Source of the DNA: Primula veris
Lineage: Eukaryota > Streptophyta > Magnoliopsida > Ericales > Primulaceae
Assembly (NCBI GenBank): GCA_963682055.1
Contig: OY821741.1
Location: forward strand, 11,939,697-12,003,696
Reading direction: 5' to 3'
Length of the DNA: 64,000 nt
The notes below the pieces were generated by a model. It saw only the letters and a list, made by a program, of their open reading frames with translations, made no database searches and was not told where the DNA came from. Below are positions 35,768 through 47,500 of the stretch, one piece after another. Numbering within the stretch: the first letter of the stretch is position 1; each line of letters begins with the position of its first letter. The position numbers and the translations under genes are program-made.

Positions 35768-37199
35768 GATACTTACTAAACCTGTGACACGCAAAGAGAA
35801 GAATGTGAGTGTACAAAAAGAAGTGTTAATAAAATGGTTTTAAAATAAAGCTAATAACATTCTGTTCGGTTTAAGTTAAGGAAAAAAAATTATAACTTTA
35901 TGTTTTCAACTTTTAATACTATAAAAAAAAAAAAAAAAAAAAAACTAAAGTCTGTTTCTCATTTGCTTTCAAAAAGTCTAAAGAACAGGGGGCAACTTTC
36001 TATTAGGATTAAAAAAAGGAGAAAGTGTAGTAATTGTTTTAGTAAAAAAAAAAAAAAAAAACATTCTCCTTTGCCACCTTACTGCATGTTTTCATTTGTT
36101 AAAGAAAGAAAAAAAAAAAGAGCCCTTAGGAAAAAGAAAAGACTGAACTATATATACTGTGAAGCTGTTGAATCTAATTTGGAAAAAGGAAAAAAATAGA
36201 TGTCATTATAAAAGGTAACTCTAAAAAAAATGATCTGTTTAAGCTTGCTAACTACTTCTATAAATAGAAAGATACGAAAAAAAAAAAAACAATGTAAGCA
36301 AATGACGAAAATCTGCCACCCGTCGTCCCAGTAGACATGAGTCATGTAGGATATATCGGGCGTTTTAAAAAAAAAATGTATGATACAATGGTATTTGGGA
36401 AGAAAAAGAAAGGTTATTAAAAAAATGTAACAAACATAAGTTTTGACCTCTTCAGGAAATAAGGTCGTGGCTATTAATGTACTGGTGAATAAAATATGAA
36501 AAAATGATCTACTATTTATAGTGTAAGAAATTCATATCATTACTTAGTAAGTTTAGGAGTTACAAATTCCAAGAGTTGCTAAGTTAATTTCTACTCATTT
36601 ATTCACACGGTTACAAGAACGTGAAGGTTGCCATGATTTTAAATTTAATGACTGTGGGTGAGCAAATGTTACAGTAGCCTTGGTTGAGAAAAAAAACCAT
36701 GCCTGAGGTTTAGAAACTCTAGATCACTTCAAATATTAAATTAAAAGGATCATATTTTATCCATGAGTTTGACATTTAATTATTCTTAAAAAAAAATTTG
36801 GTTACATGTTTTGACCCTAAGATTACAAGTTTTCTAAAAGACGTGTAGCTTGTCAATAACATATTTAAAAATTCTGTAATGTCTAATCAAAAGTTTTGGA
36901 TTTTGAGCTTTTAATGATGAATTTATGTTCAAATGGTTACAATTCTCATAAGAAGATAAACGTGGGGTTGCAATTTCATAAAAATAGCTCTTTATTGAGG
37001 AATTGAATATCATAATGGCAGAAGGCTTGAATGCAAAGACACCTTGTATACTCGCCCGTTAAAAAAAATCCTTCTAAATTTCAAGCATTTGAAAATTTAA
37101 AGTTTTATTTCTTTTATAAAAGAACTTCTTCCGTTCTAAAATTAAAAAGTTCGAGACACATTCACTCAAAAAGAAAATTTTCTCATAAACAAGTCTCGA
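35768..37199. other. Internal AT-rich region between PMD gene and 3' LTR
   Basis: Contains several long A runs (about 35922-35944, 36043-36061, 36109-36120) and no convincing coding sequence. It probably includes the PMD promoter on the minus strand; a short leader exon with an intron ending cacag near 35786 is possible. Confidence 0.5.
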
Positions 37200-37209
37200 A
37201 GGGGGCATT
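37196..37209 (+). other. Polypurine tract of the PMD element
   Basis: ctcgaagggggcatt directly precedes the 3' LTR start, as expected for plus-strand priming in LTR retrotransposons. Confidence 0.78.
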
Positions 37210-37467
37210 TGTAGACACGCAAATTTTTCGGCAAATAAAAATATGCCACGTGTCTCCTATAAAATAAAATTTTCTAAATTATGTATTAGTATTTTCAAAA
37301 TCAAATGAATATTATCTTTTGGTTTAAATTATAAAAGCAATAAATGTCATTTTCTTTGACTATATTTTAATTTATCTCTCAAAAAATGAAAATGCTTCTA
37401 TTTTAGTACTTGTTTGTTTAAAATTACAAAGAAATGGTAAGCCAAAGAATTATTACATTTAATTATG

Positions 37468-37647
37468 GACCATTTTGATACTAAACTCAAACTACAAGAC
37501 CATTTTGATCCTAAACTCAGACTAAAAGACCATTTTGATCCTAAACTCAAACTACAAGACCATTTTGATCCTAAACACAAACTACAATACCATTTTGATC
37601 CTAAACTCAAACTACAAGACCATTTTGATCCTAAACACAAACTACGA
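37468..37647 (+). repeat. 30-bp minisatellite, six units, in 3' LTR
   Basis: Same repeat as at 31592 but six units instead of nine, so unit number changed after insertion or between the parental LTRs. Confidence 0.92.
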
Positions 37648-37909
37648 GGGGGCGATATCGCGATAAAGACCACACCAACTACTATAAATAGATGGCCAAC
37701 CCAAGCCTAAAAGTGGACAAAAAAACCAAGAAGAAGACAAAGGTGAATCCAAAGTCCAAGAGAAAGAAGCTCTGCCAAATTCAGCCATCAACCTCGAAGC
37801 CTTGAAGATCCCCCAAGACTGCTGAAGATCCTTCGAAGCTTCTGCCAAATCCAGCAAGAAATCTGAGCAAATTCAAGTCTAGATCCGCATAAAGCACTCC
37901 AAGCAGCGA

Positions 37910-38520
37910 ATCTAGTGTTTGTGAAGATCAAAGCTAAATCTACATTCGAAACTCTTCATCAAGTTTGAAGATCTTTAACCAAACTCATCAACAAATTCAA
38001 GGAAAATCCACCATTTGATCTGTAAGAAGCTCCGAAGGCCACGAATCAAGTGTTCTTCAAAATCAAGCACTCGAAGATCTTCATCAAACCCGAAGAACTT
38101 CAAGCAATCTCATCAACAAATTCAAGGAAAACCCACCATTTGATCAGCAAGAAGCTCCGGAGGCCGCGAATCAAGTGTTCTTCAAGATCAAGCACTCGAA
38201 GATCTTCATCAAACCCGAAGAACTTCAAGCAAGCTCATCAACAAATTCAAGGAAAATCCACCATCTGATCCGCAAGAATCTCAAAAGGTCGCGAATCAAG
38301 GGTTTTTCAAAACCAAATATTCGAATATATTTATCAAGCCTGAAGAACTTCAAGCAAGCTCATCAACAAATTCAAATAACATCCTCATTCGATCCTCAAA
38401 AACACTTCAAAACCACAAATCAAGTGTTTCCCAAGATCAAACTCACAAAGAAGTACAAGTCAATATCAACCTCAAAACTCGAGCAAGTTAACATCTCGAT
38501 TATCTACAAGCAATTTGGGC
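37910..38520 (+). repeat. ~123-bp repeats in the right half of 3' LTR
   Basis: About five units carrying variants of cgaatcaagtgttcttcaag, agcactcgaagatcttcatc, and ctcatcaacaaattcaagg. The 5' LTR has only about one unit left. Open frames through this region are by-products of the repeat. Confidence 0.82.
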
Positions 38521-38690
38521 CACCAGGAATTCGATTTTGAAGAGATTAATCAAAGGATTTATATTTTCTTTATTTCAGAAAATATTCAGAGATAGTACCC
38601 GCAAAATACAAATCAATAAAATTATTTTGCTTTCTCCATTTATATTCTGTCTTGGTATATTAGATAGAAAAATTTGTGTGAAACAGTAGT

Positions 38691-38972
38691 TCTGAAAGGA
38701 AAAATAAAATATATCGTAAATGAGAAATGAGGTTATACATAAGTTTGAAAGTTCAATTTAATTGGGGGAACAAAAATTCCCAATATCATAATTTTTTATT
38801 ATCAAATAAATTGTGTTACAATCTACATGCAAATCAGTTAGGAAGGTTAACGTAAATGACAAAAGTGAGAGTTAATAATTTGTAACTGACATTTCCAAAC
38901 ATAAAGAACATAAGTTGTTGTTTTTTTGTCAACATCTATTGAGACAAAATAAAAGTCTTAAGTCTTTGAAAT
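38691..38972 (+). repeat. Macrosatellite remnant right of PMD element
   Basis: Begins tctgaaaggaaaaataaaat and runs to ctttgaaat, matching about 13500-13775 and 47240-47520. It joins the satellite directly. Confidence 0.88.
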
Positions 38973-40110
38973 AGGTTCAAAAAACGTGCTTTAATCATGT
39001 TTTCAACAATAACTTTCCATCCTGAAAACGTATAATTAATGCTAATTATACGAATTATACGAGTTAATTACAATCGATTTTTTACCTAAACGATTTAAAA
39101 CATTGTAAATATCTTCATTAAGGATGACAAATCCGACCAGTCACTCAAGAGTTAAAAATTTAACTGTATGAATTCATCGTACATTTACGGATTCAATTAC
39201 AATATATCTTTTATCCAAACGAATTTATAACATTGTAAATATCTTCATTAAACACTACGGACCCGACCCTATCATCATTCACTCAAGAGTTAAAATTTTA
39301 AATGTACGGATTAATCGTAAACGTACGAATTCAATTACAATCGATCTTTTATCTAAACGAATTTAGAACATTGTAAATATCTTCATTAAACACTACGGGC
39401 CCGACCCCGTCATCATAGTTACTCAAATGTTAAATTTTAAATTGTACGGATTAACGCTAGACTCGTATATTCAATTACAATCAATCTTTTACCCAAACAA
39501 ATTTAAAACATTGTAAATATCTTCATTAAGCACGACGGGACGACCCAGTCACCATAATCACTTAACAGTCAGAAATTTAACTGTACGGATTAATGTTAAA
39601 CGTAAGCATTTTTTTTTCTTCTTTAAACGTACATATTCAATTACAGACTTAAACGAATCTAGAGCATTGCAAATACTTTCATTTACCACGACGGGCCTGA
39701 TTCCCGTCATCATAGTTACTCAATATTTAAAAAATTAACTCCACATATTAATGCAAACGTACAAATTCAATTACAGTCGATCTTTTACCAAAACGAATAT
39801 AGAATATTGTAAATATCTTCATTAACCGCGACGGGTCTGCCCCGTCATCATAGTCACTCAAGAGTTACAAATTCAAACGGATTCATCGTAAATGTACATA
39901 TTTAATCACAGACGATATTTTACCTAAATAAGTTCAAAACATTATATAGTAATTCATTAAACACGGATCCATCCCATCATCATAATTACTGGATAGTCAA
40001 AAATTTAACCATAGTGATTAATGTTCAACGTACTTATTCAATTACAAACCGATTTTTTACCAAACCAAATATAGAAAATGACAAATATCTTCCTTAACCA
40101 CGATGATTAA
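38973..40110 (+). repeat. ~137-bp satellite, copy B
   Basis: Same eight-unit satellite as 17711-18860. Here the flank block that normally precedes it is missing, so macrosatellite and satellite are joined at a short gttca microhomology. Confidence 0.9.
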
Positions 40111-40249
40111 CTCAAAAGAGAGAAGCAAACTTAACTTAACCAAAGGTGTATCTGTTGGGTTAAAAAAACATGGTTTAAATACAGCTTTGTGTCTCAAATA
40201 TATTTTAAAACTAAATATAATACTCACAAGAGAGAAGAAATAGAGCGCC

Positions 40250-40263
40250 AAATATATATATAT

Positions 40264-40295
<32 letters not shown>

Positions 40296-40297
40296 AT
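40250..40297. repeat. (AT)n tract at J copy B promoter
   Basis: Equivalent to 18989-19040, with a different length and interruptions. Confidence 0.88.
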
Positions 40298-40319
40298 AAT
40301 AAATATAAATATTTTTTAT

Positions 40320-40359
40320 CAGTGGCTTCTCTCACTAGACCAATCCTCTTCTAGCATTG
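40320..40359 (+). promoter_or_regulatory. Putative 5' leader exon of J copy B
   Basis: Conserved counterpart of 19055-19100, ending tctagcattg before a GTAATT donor. The inferred intron ends at ttttaactag, 43346. Confidence 0.42.
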
Positions 40360-40435
40360 GTAATTTCTATGAACTTTTATCATTTTTCTCATTTTATTTT
40401 TAATCTTGTATTAAACCAATTTGAATTTTATTACT

Positions 40436-40672
40436 CTTTTATCTGAATTTTAAGTTGATTGATAAATTTTGCATGTTAGATCAGTTTTTTTAATATTTTG
40501 GAGTAATGGGTTTATACTTTATAGTTTTTTCAGTTGTGGGTATACAGAATTATATATAGAATGTTAGATAAAGATACAATCTTTTATCTGGGTTTTACGT
40601 TGATTGATAAATTTTGCATGTTAGATCAGTTTTTTTTTAATATTTTGGAGTAATGGGTTTATATTTTATAGT
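40436..40672 (+). repeat. ~135-bp tandem duplication in J leader intron
   Basis: Two copies of a segment with cttttatctg, ttgattgataaattttgcat, gttagatcag and gagtaatgggtttata. Present in copies B and C (about 51512-51750) but single in copy A. Confidence 0.82.
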
Positions 40673-41259
40673 TATATCAGTTGATACAGAATTTACTATG
40701 ATATGTATCTATATAGTATTTATGTTGATACAGAATTATATATAGAATGTTAGATAAAAGATAAAACACATGATTAGATATGTTTTAAATGCCATTTGGT
40801 ATAGATAAAAGGGTTTTTGGTTAAAGGTCATGTTTTTCTTATGTGGGTTCTTATGTCATCTAAAGTTTGCTTTTTTGAGTGAGTTTTAGCATAATTTGGT
40901 GTTATAATGGCTTTATTCGATAAGATTCCGTAGTTTGCGCGCACGTGTGCGAGTTAGTTATTTTTCGGGTTTTTTTTTTCCTGTTGCATGTCGGATTGTT
41001 CTTTCAATGCTGTTGGTAAATTTAAATAGATAGAATCCAAAGATAGATTGATATAAATGGATAAAATAATTTGTTTTGGTTACTCATAGCTTGAACATTT
41101 TCCCATTATTGCATAATTTTCGCTTCATTTGAACATAATTATAGGCTTACGGCTAGGTTTAATGAAATCTCAACTTGATTTCGCGTATAATTTATTATTT
41201 ATGTATCCCAGTTGTTCATGAAAAAGTTTCTGTAGATATTTTTTTGGATTTTGAATTGA

Positions 41260-43425
41260 TGAAGTCTATTAGCCTATATGTGTGTATCCTTCTAAATTAG
41301 ATATGATTTGTCGAAAACTTGTCTGCTAAATTATGAAAAAAATCCCTGGTATTGTAAAACGGCAAATGTGATATAACGGGTTTGTTTATTTTGATTAGTG
41401 GCGGTGCCGTAAAACGACAAATTGTGTAATCATTTACATCATTTGAATGGATTACAGCCAAGTTCCCAGGGATTTCAACATTACTTTTGTCGGTTACTAG
41501 TTAATTGTCTGTCTAGGATAAATATGGAAATCAGCCAAAGATTTTATATTTTTTTCTGTTTGAATTCTATTGGCTCTTGTTTGTGTCTTTCTAAACTAGG
41601 TTTGATTGTGTCGGAAATTTATCTGCTTTAGTATGAGAGAGTCCGAGTATCGGAAAACAACAATTCTGCTGTTATGTTTTTTTTTTTTAATTTTGCTTGA
41701 TTGATTGTCTTCACACTTTCTAAGAATAATTACGAGTAAGTTTGGGATGGATCTCGGTCCACTATTTTTTAGAGTGGCAACCCTTAAGAACCCTAAGAAA
41801 TAAATGGGGAATTTTTATGGAGCCCACCCTCAAATTAAATAGAAGTAGAACACTGAAATATTATTGATACTGATTCTGTGCTCTTTATGGACCGGGTTCA
41901 TACTAAATTTGTCTTATGATGACTTTAAGTTTCACATCACTCGAACATTGTTAGAACCAAGTTTGGAGAGAATCTTGCATTACTTTTGCGTGTCACTAGT
42001 TTACTGTGATAAACTTGAAATGTCTGGGCATTTTATTTTTTTTTGTCTTTTTTAGTTTCTGAATTCGATTTGCTCATGCGTGTGCATCATTCTAAATAGG
42101 ATTGATTTTGCGTGAGAAACTTATTTGCTAAAATTAGAGAACTCCTGTATGTAACCAACAAATTTTCTGTTGTGGTTATTTATTAGTGGCATCACGCAAA
42201 AACAAAAACAAAAACAAAATAGTTTTGTATCACGCGAAAGAATTTTTGTTTGAGGATTCAATTTTTCCTTTTGTGTGTTACAGTTAAGGCTTCATTGTTA
42301 TGTCATTGGTACACTTAGAAAAGGCATACGTCAGAGGTTGGTTGATGAAAAGGGATGAATTTTGCGCAGAAAGCTGTTACCTTGGATACCTTCACTCATA
42401 AAATTTCCTAAGATTTAAACATAGTTATGACTGAATTCTGAGAACACCTTACTTTTGCATGTCACTAGTTAATTGTCTATTTAGGAAAGAAATGAATAAG
42501 TTAAGCTAGATATATAATTTTTGTTGGTGTTTGCATTCTATTTGCTCATCTGTGTATCTTTTTTAACTAAGTTAGTTGTTGTGTCGAAAACCTTTTCTTC
42601 TTAAGTTTGAGAGAGTCTGGGTATCCTTCAAATAACAAAAATGTTGTCCTGGTTTCATTAATTTTGTCGGTGGCTTCATTGATTATATAACGAAAGAAAA
42701 AAAGAAACTAGAAAGGTAATGAATGCAATTAAAACGAGCTAGGGCAAAAGAAGTTTCTGATTATTTAAAAAAAAATTGTGTGCGCATGTTATAGTTCATT
42801 ATCCATTATTTAAAAATCTTTGATATCGTATAATTTTGTGAAGGGAGAATTTTTGTCCGGGTTAATGCCATCATTTCATTTACATAGAATTTCACATAAT
42901 TTGAACCTGGTTGCCTCTATGTTCGAGGAGATTTCCACATTACTTTTGCATGTTAGTAGTTGATTGATAGACACGGAAAAGTTAAGCTAGATATTTTATA
43001 GTTGTAGGTGTTGAATTCTTTTGGCATGTGTATATCTTTCTAAACTAAGTTTGATTTTGTTTTCGGAAACTTCTATGTTAAAGAATTAGCAAAACCCAGG
43101 TTTCATAAAACGTCGAAGATACTGTGGTGGTTTTATCAATGTGGCTTTAATGCTTCACTCCGTTTGCATAATGTTTAACATTATAATCTACATATACAAC
43201 TATGTTCCGACAGTTTTCAACATTACTTTTGTCGGTTACTACTGAATTGTCCATTTAGGATAAACTTATAAAAGGTTCAGCTAGAAATTATTATTTTTGT
43301 TGGTGTTTGAATATACTGGCTCATGCACGTGTTTCGTTTTAACTAGGTACGATTTATTGCTGGAAACTTGTCTGCTAAAGTTTGCAAAATACCGGGTATC
43401 ACCAGAAAAGGAAATTGCTGTTATG
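41260..43425 (+). repeat. Degenerate leader repeats of J copy B
   Basis: Same repeat series as 19830-21880, ending at the J start codon. It includes a segment at about 42721-42875 that is absent from copy A but present in copy C. Confidence 0.75.
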
Positions 43426-44391
43426 GAGTGCAATAAAGACGAGGCTGTCAGGGCAAAAGAGATTGCCCTCGGTAAGTTTGAAGCTAAAGATTACTTAGGT
43501 GGGAAGAGATTTGCACTGAAAGCCCAATCACTCTATCCGGGTCTTGACAGTATACAACAGCTGATTACAACCCTAGACGTATACATATCGTCCGAAACTC
43601 GAATAAGTGGTGAGAGTGACTGGTATAGGGTACTGGATGTGAGCCCTACAGCAGATGAGCGAGTGATAAGAAAACAGTATCGGAAATTAGCTCTGGTTCT
43701 ACATCTGGACAAAAACAAATCAATAGGTGCTGATGGAGCTTTTAAGCTCATCTCAGAAGCATGTAGCTTTTTGTCAGACAAGGTCAAAAGAGAAGCTTTT
43801 GACCAATTGAGGAATGCAGAACTTGTTAAGCCGCAAGGTCCTTCAGCTGCGTGGAATGGGGTGAGTAGTTCGAGTAAAAGCGGAGCAATCCCGAAACCAG
43901 CACCCCCAAAAAGAAAACCGACAACTAAAAAGGGTCGAACTTCCAAAGGTGCTACGCCTGCTGCTCAGCAAAACTACCCCATCACCACTACCTTTTGGTC
44001 TGTATGCCGCACATGTAGATTACTACACGAGTACTTTCGTGTTTATCTACACAAGAACGTACAGTGTCCCAATTGCTACTTACCCTATTTCGCGTATGAG
44101 TATCCACCCCCTTCAGGAATTACTCAAATGCCCTCTCGGCCATATTATTTTCAGCAAAATCAAGCTGGCAACTCACCCTATTTCGCCTATGAGTATCCAT
44201 CCCCTTCAGGAATTCCTCATATGCCCTCTCAGCCTTATTATTTTCAGCAAAATCAAGCTGGATTTACAGCCGGGTATTCTTTCTCAATTCCTACATCGAG
44301 CCGTAGTCCACCTGGGTTACATTCTGGCGGTTTCGCTAAAGAAGTGTTCCAGAAGTATAAGAGAGAGAACGCGCGGAATGCTGAGGAATAG
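43423..44391 (+). CDS. J protein copy B, HPD motif mutated to HLD
   Basis: 322 residues from ATG 43423 to TAG 44389-44391. Order: N-terminal helical region, J domain (about residues 63-127), basic Pro/Ser/Lys linker, Cys4 zinc ribbon (CRTC, CPNC), a 31-residue tandem duplication (PYFAYEYPPPSG, then PYFAYEYPSPSG), and a short charged tail. Codon 95 is CTG where copies A and C have CCG, turning HPD into HLD. HPD is needed for J proteins to stimulate Hsp70 ATPase, so this protein is probably inactive as a co-chaperone. The DUF3444 domain usual in this plant family is missing. The coding frame is otherwise intact; it could be an expressed variant or a young pseudogene. Confidence 0.75.
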   Translation: MECNKDEAVRAKEIALGKFEAKDYLGGKRFALKAQSLYPGLDSIQQLITTLDVYISSETRISGESDWYRVLDVSPTADERVIRKQYRKLALVLHLDKNKSIGADGAFKLISEACSFLSDKVKREAFDQLRNAELVKPQGPSAAWNGVSSSSKSGAIPKPAPPKRKPTTKKGRTSKGATPAAQQNYPITTTFWSVCRTCRLLHEYFRVYLHKNVQCPNCYLPYFAYEYPPPSGITQMPSRPYYFQQNQAGNSPYFAYEYPSPSGIPHMPSQPYYFQQNQAGFTAGYSFSIPTSSRSPPGLHSGGFAKEVFQKYKRENARNAEE

Positions 44392-44589
44392 AAGGAGGCT
44401 GATTTTAAACGAAAGATTTCGACTAATCAAAGTGAAGCTGGGTCCTCGGTGGATGCTAATACTGCAAAAAAACGAAAAGTTGTCGAAGATCTAACGTTTA
44501 AAAAGGAGCCAAGTGAAGCAGTGTTGAACCAAAGAAGAAGGCTAAGGTTAACAAGGCAGCGAAGAATTCGAAGATCTAAGGTTAACTGA
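44392..44589 (+). other. Open extension after the TAG of J copy B
   Basis: The J frame continues for 65 codons after the TAG to TGA 44587-44589. It encodes a Lys/Arg-rich tail with AKKRKVVED, similar to a classical nuclear localisation signal. Related plant J proteins continue through this helix without a stop. See also 59937-60134. Confidence 0.6.
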
Positions 44590-47500
44590 CATTGCCAAAC
44601 ATAAAGAACATACGGTGATGTTTTTTTTATCATCATCAACTGAGCCAAAATAAAAGTCTTTTAAGTCTTTGAAATAGTCTTCATAAGAGATCGCAACAAT
44701 CGTTGAATATATTAGAATCTTCACTTCATTTAAAGAATAGATCTTTATGTGGATTTCTGAAAGTTTAATAGCCCGATAAACTGTCTGGCTAGTGGCTACT
44801 TTGTGAGAAAGAAAACTTTTGTAAATGTTAAGGCTTCTCTTTGGCCTCCAAACTTAGGGTTGTATATTAGTGCGCTAATTTTTTTATAAAAGTTTTATCT
44901 TTTGAAACGAACATTTGACGAGTACAATTGAGTCTGCTCACGAACTTTTCGTATAATAGATTATTATATTAATTTTTAATGTTAGAAGACGATATAATTA
45001 TTTAAAATACTTACACTATTTTAAAATCGATTTTGCTAACGAGTGTCTCGTAAGGTATCATTTAACCGTTAAATACATTTCTATAATCAAGTTGCGTTTA
45101 ATATGAATATTCGTTGCATTTATACCATAACATTATAACATTATCATTTTTATGTATTTGATTTACTTAAATAAGGAAATACTATTAATGTATTACTATA
45201 ATACAGGAAAAAAATTAAACAAATTCCATACATTACTAACCAATGCATGGGAGGCACTTATTAGCTTTTCCGTTATAAAATAGTAAGTCATTTACATCTA
45301 AATAATGTTAACCAAACCATTTGGTTTGCATAATCTTACTTGTTTAACTTGATGGGAAAATAATTTTAGTTGTTTTTAAATATTTTTTTTATTATATAAA
45401 TAATTTCTTAAATCTTATAATCAACTTTTAATGAACCTAACAGACACGCGTTCATTATTGACTCATTTAGTCATTTACCAAACAATCTTTATATATATGT
45501 GAGAAATATTTTCCGGCTCGTGAATATATAATTCTATTGAGGCTAGTTCACTTCTTATAAGAATAGATTTTTTTTAGATAAGTTTAAAAGAATAGAATTA
45601 TTCATGAGCCGGAAAAGACTTTTCGCTAACAGTTCGATTGGTTGCTAACTTTTCGCTAATAGTTCGATTGGCTAGCAACCGCATCTCGTATATTACAACT
45701 ATACTTTATTTATACATGTCTTCAAAAAAAAAAATACTTCATTTATACATTGCAGAGATCAAATAAAAATACTCGTTAATTATTAAAATAAGTTTGTTAC
45801 ATAATATTACAATCATGACTACCATGTAAAATTATTGATATGTCTTGTGTAGTCTAAAGTAGTTCTGAAAGGAAAAATAAAATATATTGTAGATGAGAAA
45901 TGAGGTTATACATAAGTTTGAAAGTTCGATTTAATTTGGGGAACAAAAGTTCACAATATCATAATTTTTTATTATCAAATAAATTATGTTGCAATCTACA
46001 TGCAAATCAGTTAGGAAGGTTAACGTAAATGACAAAAGTGAGAGTTAATACTTTGTAACTAACATTGCCAAACATAAAGAACATAAGTTGGTGTTTTTTT
46101 TATCATCATCTACTTAGCCAAAATAAGTCTTTGAAATAGTGTTCATAAGAGATCGCAACAATTGTTGAATATATTAGAATCTTCACTTCATTTAAAGACT
46201 AGATCTTTATTTGTATTTCTGAAAGTTTAATAGCCCGATAAACTGTCTGGCTAGTGGCTATTTTGTGAGAAAGAAAACTTTTGTAAATGTTAAATCTTCT
46301 CTTTGGCCTCCAAACTTATGGTTGTATATTATTGCGCTAATTTTTTATAAAAGTTTTATCTTTTGAAACGAACATTTGACGAGTACAATTGAGTCTTCTC
46401 ACGAACTTTTCGTATAATAGATTATTAATGTTAGAAGACGATATAATTATTTAAAATACTTACACTATTTTAAAATCGATTTTGCTAACGAGTGTCTCGT
46501 AAGGTATCATTTAACCGTTAAATACATTTCTATAATCAAGTTGCGTTTAATATGAATATTCGCTGTATTTATAACATAACATTATAACATAATCATTTTT
46601 ATGTATTTGATTTACTTAAATAAGAAAATACTATTAATGTATTACTATAATACAAACAAAAAAAAATTAAACAAATTCCATACATTACTAACCAATGCAT
46701 GGGGGCCACTTGTTAGCTTTTCCGTTATAAAATAGTAAACCATTTACATCTAAATAATGTTAAACAAACCATTTGGTTTGCATAATCTTAGTTGTTTAAC
46801 TTTATGGGAAAATACTTTTAGTTGATGGGAAACCTAACAGACACGCGTTCATGATTGACTCATTTAGTCATTTACCAAACAATCTTATATATATGTGAGA
46901 AATATTTTCCGGCTCGTGAATATATAATTGTATTGAGGCTAGTTCACTTCTTATAAGAATAGATTTTTTTTGGGTAAGTTTAAAAGAATAGAATTATTCA
47001 TGAGCCGGAAAAGACTTTTCGCTAACAGTTCGATTGGCTATCAACCGCATCTCCTATATTACAACTATACTTTATTTATACAAATCTTCAAAAAAATAAA
47101 AATACTTCATTTATACATGACAGAGATCAAAACAAAATTAAAGAAACTCGTAAGTTATTAAAATAATTTTGTTACATTATATTACAATCATGGCTACCAC
47201 GTAAAATTATTGATATGCCTTGTGTAGTCTAAAGTAGTTCTGAAAGGAAAAATAAAATATATCGTAAATGAGAAATGAGGTTATACATAAGTTTGAAAGT
47301 TCAATTTAATTGGGGGAACAAAAATTCCCAATATCATAATTTTTTATTATCAAATAAATTATGTTGCAATCTACATGCAAATCAGTTAGGAAGGTTAACG
47401 TAAATAACAAAAGTGAGAGTTAATAATTTGTAACTGACATTTCCAAACATAAAGAACATAAGTTGTTGTTTTTTTGTCAACATCTATTGAGACAAAATAA

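Larger units (their letters stand above)
31334..38685 (+). mobile_element. LTR retrotransposon without gag-pol, carrying antisense PMD gene
   Basis: Two direct LTR copies begin TGTAGACACGCAAA at 31334 and 37210; the element ends gtgaaaca at 38685. The flanking 5-bp repeat GTAGT lies at 31329-31333 and 38686-38690. A purine-rich tract precedes the 3' LTR. The internal region has no gag, protease, RT, RNase H or integrase; its only gene is an antisense plant mobile domain gene. The 5' LTR lacks its right-hand part and no primer-binding site was found, so a deletion probably removed U5, PBS and any gag-pol. The lineage is uncertain; extra antisense ORFs are known from Tat-lineage Ty3/Gypsy elements. 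Confidence 0.86.
37210..38685 (+). repeat. 3' LTR of the PMD element
   Basis: 1,476 bp, TGTAGACACG to gtgaaaca. It holds a six-unit 30-bp minisatellite (37468-37647), a TATAAATAG box (37683-37691) and a second set of ~123-bp repeats (about 37910-38520). Confidence 0.88.

Noticed and set aside
38050..38540. Basic repetitive open frames in the 3' LTR
   Set aside because: They follow the ~123-bp LTR repeats and have no recognisable domain or start context.
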